From NCBI GenBank assembly GCA_035235625.1, contig CP141142.1:24996995-25060994 (forward strand): 64,000 nt of DNA, in the 5' to 3' direction. This DNA comes from Saururus chinensis (taxonomy: Eukaryota; Streptophyta; Magnoliopsida; Piperales; Saururaceae). Position numbers and translations under genes: made by a program. Below are positions 57,543 to 64,000 of this stretch, one piece after another (position 1 is the stretch's first letter; every line of letters starts with the position of its first letter). The notes under the pieces are model-generated. The model worked only from the letters and a program-made list of their open reading frames with translations, searched no databases and was not told the origin of the DNA.

Positions 57543-58926
57543 TGACATAATGTTCAATTAAATGTTTTCAAATTTTGAATTGCAATCTTATTTTGCATTA
57601 ATTTATTGCTTATTTAGGCTATTTATGTTTTGAATATGTTACTTGGACCTTAGTTGTGTTTACATATTTAAATGGGCTCAACAGGATCCAAGTAGAAGAA
57701 GAAGTGAAGCCCAACTACCCAAAGCTATTTAAAAGTCAAGAATAAGCTTCTAATGGTCTAAACATGCATAGAGTGGTCAAACACAACCTTTTGGACCCAT
57801 TGGATTTGAGATTTGCATCAAGAGAACTAAATTCGGGAAGAAGCTGATTTGGACAAATTAATACAATCTTAGTATTTCGGCCATATCTTCCTATGTATAA
57901 TTTGGATAGATATGATTCAAGTGACATTGGAAAGAATACTTCCATGGCTACAATTCATATTTTAGTAAGAAATTCATAATTCTAAAGATTTATGGGTCCA
58001 ATCTGGCATGCAAAGAGACAACTAGTTAACTAACCCAAGGCTAACACATGGAGAATATTTTCATTGGTTGTGATTGATACACATAAGGAAAAATAATGAT
58101 TCTGATTAGATAACTAAAGGAAGACTCAAAGATACTTATTTGATAAATAAATTATTAATTTATTTAATTAATTTAGAATTTAATCATTGCCAAATAAGCA
58201 ATTAATCAAGCAATCAATTAGGATGCAATCAAGGGATATGATTGGACATTCCCCTTTGAAGCAACCCCTTCTACGCTTATAAATAGAGGGGTGGATGTGG
58301 AAGAGGTATCATCCCCTCCTCTTTAGAGATCTCTTCTCCAATTTTTCTTCTCTTCTTTTGTATTATTTTAGTTTTATTGTAATAGCTTTCTAAGCTCTCA
58401 AGCTAAGGCTAAGGATTAAGCTTGTACTTGATGTTTAATGACTACTTTGATTCAAGTAAGTTCTTTATCATTTTAAATTGATGTTTCATATTTAAGGAGT
58501 TTATAATCTATATAATTATTTGATTTGGCATTGATGAAGGGCACCCCAAATTCTTATAATTCCCTGTGATTATATACTTAATGATTTTATGTAGTAAACA
58601 ATCAATTATTATTGTTTTAATTCAAAGTTCTTTAAGAGATAAATTTTCCAATTGAGACAAATTTTTATTTGATCTTAATTGAGTTATCATTTGAATCAAA
58701 TATACATTAGAGATTTATTACAAGTGGATTTTCAATGCCTTAGCACTTTCTCTTTAATTGTCTCTTATTCTTTATTTTACATTGCTTCTCTATTCTATTC
58801 TCTTCGTAATAGTTTTCTTTGTTACACAAGGCTTTCCATGTGGATCGATCTTGTTTACTATAGTTGACAAGTAAAAAATAAAGCAGAATTAGACTACTTC
58901 ATAGTCTTGGTTTAGACGTAACAACA
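57543..58926 (+). repeat. 5' LTR of the Athila-type element (1384 bp)
   Basis: TGACATAATG...GACGTAACAACA, with TG...CA ends. Related to the solo LTR at 45030-46266, which has the same 3' end. The LTR end is fixed by the primer-binding site that follows. Confidence 0.88.
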
Positions 58927-58929
58927 AAT

Positions 58930-58942
58930 TGGCGTCGTTGCC
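58930..58942 (+). other. Primer-binding site, tRNA-Asp type
   Basis: TGGCGTCGTTGCC, three bases after the LTR. It matches the tRNA-Asp complement TGGCGCCGTTGCC used by Athila elements at all but one base (a C-to-T change). Confidence 0.85.
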
Positions 58943-59353
58943 ATAGATTGCAACGTGTGACAAGAATCTGTTACGAAAAAAACTCACTCTAACTTTACTA
59001 ATTCTCTAACTTTTATTTTTACACACTAACTCTTTAAATTACTTCATGTCATTTACTTCTAGTATTTAAATTCTGCAATTTTCTTTTTGAGACCGGAGGC
59101 ACTACCCACGTTACCACCGAAAATTTTTCGAGATCAAACGTGTACCTCGATAGTGCCTTGGCCTTATTTTGTGATTTAAATTCTGTATATTAACTTCTAA
59201 CTTTCTAACTTTTTATATTCTGTCATTTAATTTTTGCACCTTTACTTTCTTTTATTTAAAAAAAATTGTTGCATGTTCACATGTGTGCGCGATAATTTAG
59301 GACGATCGAGAAGAGTAAACAAATCTTTTGAAAATTCACTTTTTTTTTATTTA

Positions 59354-60838
59354 ATGGGGGATCTAAGAATGAATGAGGAACAAAGAAGTAATAATGGGGA
59401 TGATAATGCACAAAATGTTCAAGTTAAAACTTTACGTGATTATTTACAACCCACAAGAACTAGTACCCCCTCTTGTATGATATTTCCTCCAAATATGGGC
59501 ACTTTTGAGCTAAAGCTGGGTGTAATTCAATTACTACCAAAGTTTCATGGTTTAGATTCAGAAAGTCCATATTTGTACTTGAAAGAATTTGAGGAGGAAT
59601 GTACTACATTCACAACCAAAATGTGTTAATGGATGTTATTAGCTTGAAACTTTTTCCGTTTTCCTTAAAAGAAAAGGCAAAAAATTAGTTTAATGCTTTG
59701 AAAACAAGTTCCATTGGGACTTGGCAAGAAATACAATGTGAGTTTTTGAAATAGTTTTTTCCTACTTACCAGACCAATACTTTAAGAAGAAATATTTCTG
59801 ACTTTTCTCAAAAAGAAAACGAAATATTTTTTCAATGTTGGGAACGTTTTAAAGATCTTTTGCTTGTGTGTCCACACCATGATTATGAACTTTGGCAGAC
59901 CATGAGTATCTTTATCAAGGAATGAGTTCTCAAATGCGTGAGCAAGTGGAAATGATGTGTAATGGTAAATTTTTAGAAAAAGAGCCAGAGGAAGCTTGGG
60001 ACTACCTTGATTGGTTAGCAGAAAAAGCTCAATCATGGGCTGATTCTAGTAAACCAGAAAAATCTTAAAAATCCAAGTCGAGTATACCAAATAAAGGTGG
60101 GATGGTTAAGCCAAAATTACTAGTCTAACTAGAAAAATTGAAGCAATGCAATGCAAACAAATTGATGCAAAGTCACAAAGTATTTGTGGCATTTGTTAAA
60201 CAAGTGGACACTTGATGCAGGATTGTCCAACAATCCCTGCCTTTCAAGAAGTGTTACACACCCAAGCAAATACCATGAACACTTACAAAAGGCCATTTTT
60301 TTCTCCCTATTTTGAAACATGCAATCCAAACCGGAGAAATCATCCCAACTTTAGTTGGAAAAATGAGTTTAACGTGCAAGTACCTCTCTCATCTTCAACA
60401 TATGTGCCATCACATAAGAAGTCACTTGAGGACACTTTAAAGATGTTCATGCAAAGCCATGCAACCATCAATAGTTAGACAATGCAAACTATAAATGATT
60501 TGAAGGCATCAATGACTCAACTTACCACAAGCTTGAGCATACAAGAAAAAGGGAGTTTTCCTTCTCAACCTCAACCAAATCCTAAAGGTCAGAATGTACA
60601 ATCTTTAAATTCTTCAGAGAATGTCAACTTAGTCACCACCTTGAGAAATGGAAAGGTCATAAACAAAGATATTCCAAAGAAGGTAACTCAACCTGAGGAG
60701 GAGTCTTTAAATTCTAAAAAATGTGATAAAGTTGACAACTCTGAGAACTCTGAAAATGTTTCTCCAATTCCTGCTCCTTTTCCTCAAAGGCCGAATTCTT
60801 CTTCTTCTAAAATGGTTTCTCATTTTGACATCCTATAG
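59354..60838 (+). pseudogene. Athila gag, decayed
   Basis: Capsid and nucleocapsid precursor. It starts at ATG 59354 (MGDLRMNEE), with KTLRDYLQPTRTSTPSCMIF and PKFHGLDSESPYLYLKEFEEE, the hallmark of Athila gag. The frame breaks at about 59628, then continues in other frames with SLKEKAKN, SIGTWQEIQCEFLK, ISDFSQKENEIFFQCWERF and QMREQVEMMCNGKFLEKEPE. A zinc knuckle, CGIC-stop-TSGHLMQDC, lies at about 60185-60228. A low-complexity linker with TLRNGKVI follows to 60838. Stops and frameshifts exclude function. Confidence 0.88.
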
Positions 60839-61059
60839 ATTTTTAAACAAATGAAAAGTAATATCCCTCTCTTCATTGACATTAAACAAATTCTGTCATA
60901 TGCAAAATTTTTGAAGGACCTTTGTACAATCAAACGTAAGTTAAATGTACAAAAGAAGGCCTTCTTGACGAAACAAATGAGCTCAATTTGACAACACAAT
61001 ACCCCACCCAAATACGATGATCCAGGTTGTCCAACCATATCCTGTGTAATTGGAATATT

Positions 61060-61270
61060 TTGAATTGAAAAAGCTTTGCTTGATTTAGGGGCAAGTGTAA
61101 ATCTTTTACCTTTTTCTATTTATGAACAATTAGGTCTAGCGGATTTGAAACCCACCAACATAACACTTCAACTTGCTGACCGCTCAATCAAAAGGACCAG
61201 AGGAATAGTGGAGGATGTCCTTGTTCAAGTGGACAAATTTTTTTTTTGGTGGACTTCATTGTTTTAGACA
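61060..61270 (+). pseudogene. Athila protease region
   Basis: ALLDLGASVNLLPFSIYEQL carries the aspartic-protease active site (D-L-G-A-S in Athila) at about 61078, then GLADLKPTNITLQLADRSIK and GIVEDVLVQVDKF. The following FFFWWTSLF text is altered, followed by a TAG at about 61265. Confidence 0.85.
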
Positions 61271-61309
61271 CAACCAGTTTCAAATGCATCTTCTCAAATT
61301 CCTGTCATA

Positions 61310-63180
61310 TTGGGTGGTCCATTTCTAGCTACATCAAATGCACTTATTCATTGTAAAAGTGGTGTAATGAATTTATCTTTTGGTAATAGGAGTTTGGAAC
61401 TGAATAGTTTCAATATTTGCAGGCAACCGGGAGATGATGATGAGGATGTACATGAAGTGAATCTTTTAGAAAATCTTATTGATGACATGGCTACTATTTC
61501 TTCATTTTCTGATCCTTTTGAAGCATGTCTTTCTTATTTTAACTTTGATGATGATGCTATGATTAATGATGTGAATGTCTTGTTAGAGTCAACTCCGTTG
61601 TTGGATACCGATAGATGGAAGGCCCGCTTTGAGGAGTTACCTCCTTCTAAAAACACTCTTCTCCCCTCAAGTGTCCAACCACCCAAGTTAGACTTGAAAC
61701 CTCTCCCTACTGAACTTAAATATGCTTATCTTGGTGAGAGAGAGACGTTTCCTATTGTTGTCTCTTCGAAGTTGGATAATGAGCAAGAGCACAAGTTGCT
61801 CGAAGTCCTTAGAAATCACAAGAATGTCATTGGGTGGACCATTGCTGATATTAAGGGGATTAGTCCCCTAATTTGCACACATAGGATCTTCATGGAAGAA
61901 AATACAAAACCTGTGAGACAAATGCAAAGGAGGTTAAATCCCAATATGAAAGAGGTAGTGAGAGTAGATGTCCTAAAATTATTGGATGTGGGTATCATTT
62001 ACCCCCTTTCTGATAGTCCATGGGTGAGTCCCACCCAGGTTGTCCCCAAAAAGTCTAGAGTGATGGTGGTAAAGAATGCTAATGATGAGTTAATTCCCAC
62101 TAGAGTCACCACCGGTTGGCAAATGTGCATAGATTATAGGAAATTGAATTCTGTCACTAGGAAAGACCACTTCCCCTTGCCGTTCATGGACCAAATCCTA
62201 GAGAGGGTGGTTGGTCATCAATTTTATTATTTTCTAGATGGTTATTCATGATACAACCAAATTGAGATTGCAATTGAAGATCAAGAAAAAACAACATTTA
62301 CATGTCCATTTGGTACCTTTGCAAATCGAAGGATGCCGTTTGGATTATGTAATGCTCCTGCCACATTCCAAAGGTGCATGATGAGCATCTTTAGTGACAT
62401 GGTGGAGCGGTTTTTGGAAGTTTTTATGGATGACTTCTTTGTTTTTGGTGATTCTTTTGATGACTGTCTTGATAACTTAGAAAAAATTTTGGTGAGATGT
62501 GAAGAGAAAAATCTAGTTTTAAATTGAGCAAAGTGTTATTTTATGGTTACTACTGGAATAGTACTTGGTCACATTGTTTCTGTGTAGGGAATTAAAGTGG
62601 ACAAGGCAAAAATTGAATTGATTATTGATTTACCTAGTCCAAAATCCATAAAAGATGTTAGATCCTTTCTAGGGCATGCCGGTTTTTATAGATTTATTAA
62701 GAATTTTAGTGTGATATCTAGACCATTGTGTAATCTTCTATTTGAAGAACATTCTTTTGAGTCATTGGATGCATGTGATGAAGCTTTTACAAAGCTTAAG
62801 AACATGTTAGTATCCACACCCATCATGCAGCCCTCGAATTTAACCCTTCCTTTTGAAATTATGTGTGATGCAAGTGATTATGCCGGTGGGGCTGTTTTAG
62901 GGCAAAGGAAAGATAAGAAACCTTGTGTAATTCATTATGTAAGTAGAACTTTAAATAGTACCAAATGAACTACTCCACCACTAAAAAAGAACTTCTTGTT
63001 GTAGTATTTTCACTTGACAAATTTAGATCCTATTTGATTGGCTCTCATATTATTTTTTTTACTAACCATGCAGCCTTGAAATACCTTTCGAGCAAACAAA
63101 ATACAAAGCCCAGCTTGCTCTGCGGATACTCCTACTCCAAGAGTTTGATCTCACAATCAAAGACAAGAAGGGAGTAAAGA
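61310..63180 (+). pseudogene. Athila reverse transcriptase and RNase H
   Basis: Open for 313 codons to 62251: VRQMQRRLNPNMKEVVRVDV, GIIYPLSDSPWVSPTQVVPK and WQMCIDYRKLNSVTRKDHFP. DGYS-stop-YNQI has a TGA (62249-62251) for a Gly codon. It continues RRMPFGLCNAPATFQRCMM, VFMDDFFVFGDSFDD (catalytic MDD intact), LVLN-stop-AKC (TGA for Trp) and RSFLGHAGFYRFIKNFS. RNase H: IMCDASDYAGGAVLGQRKDK and IHYVSRTLN, then a frame change into NYSTTKKELLVVVFSLDKF. Three clear stops and at least one frameshift. Confidence 0.92.
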
Positions 63181-63299
63181 ATGTGGTGGCGGGTCATCTT
63201 TCCAATTTAGGCTTTTTTGATTCTTCAGAAAACATTCCAATCCAGGACACATTCCCCGATGAGAAACTTTTTGCCACTCACATCCTCCATGGTATGCTA

Positions 63300-64000
63300 A
63301 CATTGCTAACTACTTGGTGACAGGTAAAGTTCCCTATCATTGGTCTCATCAAGATAAAAAGAGATTCTTCACCGAGGTAAAACATTTCTTTTGGGACGAC
63401 CCCTATCTCTTTAAGTACTATCCGGATAAAATAATAAGGAGATGTGTGCCTAATTTTGAACAAGTAAGTGTCATCTATTTTTGTCATTCTAAAGCATGTT
63501 GTGGTCACTTCTCCTCTAAAAAGACCACCGCTAAAATTTTGCAATGTGGTTTTTACTGGCCGACGCTTTTCAAAGATGTTCATGAATTTTGCAAAACTTG
63601 TGAACGGTGTCAAAAGTTAGGAGCAATCTCTCGTCAAAATATGATTCCTCGTAACCCCATATTGGTTATTGAGATTTTTTATTGTTGGGGCATCAATTTC
63701 ATGGGACCTTTTCCTCCTTCTTTTGGCTATGTTTACATTTTAATTGTCGTCGATTATGTTTCCAAGTGGATTGAGGCAGTTCCAAGTAAAACCAATGACC
63801 ACAAAGTCGTTGTGCATTTTTTTAAAAATATATATTTTCAAGGTTTGGAACACCTCGAGGCATCATAAGTGACAGGGAGTCACATTTTTGCAACATGCCT
63901 TTTGAGGCTTTGATGAGTAAGTATGGGATTACCCATAAAGTAGCCACCCCTTATCACCCACAAATAAGTGGACAAGTTGAAATTTCTAATTGGGAAATTA
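63300..64000 (+). pseudogene. Athila integrase, partial (cut by window end)
   Basis: The zinc-binding N-terminus is visible (HSKACCGHFSSKKT and CKTCERCQKLG with H, H, C, C). The core begins WGINFMGPFPPS, where the first catalytic Asp (GIDFMGPF in the family) is Asn at 63695-63697. It continues VDYVSKWIEAVPSKTNDHKV. After a frameshift near 63850 come [20 protein letters not shown] (second Asp) and [19 protein letters not shown] (third catalytic Glu), running off the window. Confidence 0.92.

Larger units (their letters stand above)
57543..64000 (+). mobile_element. Athila-type Ty3/gypsy element, 5' LTR through integrase (runs off window)
   Basis: A 5' LTR, tRNA-Asp-type primer site, gag, protease, RT, RNase H and integrase are in the expected order. 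Coding regions carry several stops and frameshifts, so it is defective. The 3' part lies beyond the window, so target duplication and LTR-LTR age cannot be read. The same family left the solo LTR at 45030-46266. Confidence 0.93.

Noticed and set aside
57543-64000. Endogenous pararetrovirus (caulimovirid) for the RT-bearing region
   Set aside because: Integrase, LTRs and a tRNA-Asp-type primer site are present and no movement-protein domain is seen; Athila text is unmistakable.
1-64000. tRNA, rRNA, telomeric or centromeric satellite arrays
   Set aside because: None seen on either strand by eye; a tRNAscan and satellite search would be needed to exclude isolated tRNA genes.

Overview
This window is nuclear DNA from a flowering plant. 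It has split genes with GT-AG introns, plant-type LINE-1, Ty3/gypsy (Athila, chromovirus) and CACTA elements, long AT-rich intergenic stretches, and a CYP82-type cytochrome P450. CYP82 is known mainly from dicots and magnoliids rather than grasses, so a non-grass angiosperm is likely; I cannot name the species. Only one gene looks intact: the two-exon CYP82 gene on the minus strand at 30967-33350. Everything else is relic or mobile DNA.

The frame of the window is a large duplicated block. Block 1 (about 1091-14618) and block 2 (about 31000-52854) share one order: a CYP82 copy, an LTR/gag relic, a LINE carrying a nested ~3.6 kb solo LTR, a CYP82 3' flank, and a second CYP82 copy. In block 1 both CYP82 copies are scraps (62 bp at 1091-1152, ~147 bp at 14472-14618). 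In block 2 the first is the intact gene and the second is a scrap at 52659-52854, cut by a CACTA element. The two second copies share the same lost stop codon. The 3' flank of the intact gene (30117-30966) is an older, more diverged relative of the flanks at 12160-14471 and 50350-52658. This suggests an old tandem CYP82 pair followed by a duplication of about 20 kb or less, then separate decay.

Between the blocks (14619-30116) lie unassigned DNA, a decayed intron-containing DUS1-like tRNA-dihydrouridine synthase pseudogene (17741-20010), a 22-bp minisatellite (20356-20751), a truncated CACTA element (21979-23062), a minus-strand Athila/Tat-type 3' LTR sitting in it (23063-24243), and the 3' end of a chromovirus with chromodomain and a 3.6 kb LTR (25241-30116). 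Block 2 is interrupted by a complete non-autonomous CACTA element of 4538 bp (34517-39054) with a 3-bp target duplication and an empty-site relative at about 1447-1460, and by an Athila-family solo LTR (45030-46266) with a 5-bp target duplication. After block 2 come a third CACTA fragment with large GA tracts and an array of 42-bp palindromes, chromovirus RT and LTR relics on the minus strand, and a 5' part of an Athila element (57543-64000) that runs off the window.

I found no new protein-coding system. The most unusual structure is the CACTA family itself: terminal CACTACAACAAAA, dozens of AGCGACG hairpins, ~430-bp composite repeats alternating kilobase-scale CT/GA tracts with hairpins, and a GC-rich core shared between two copies.
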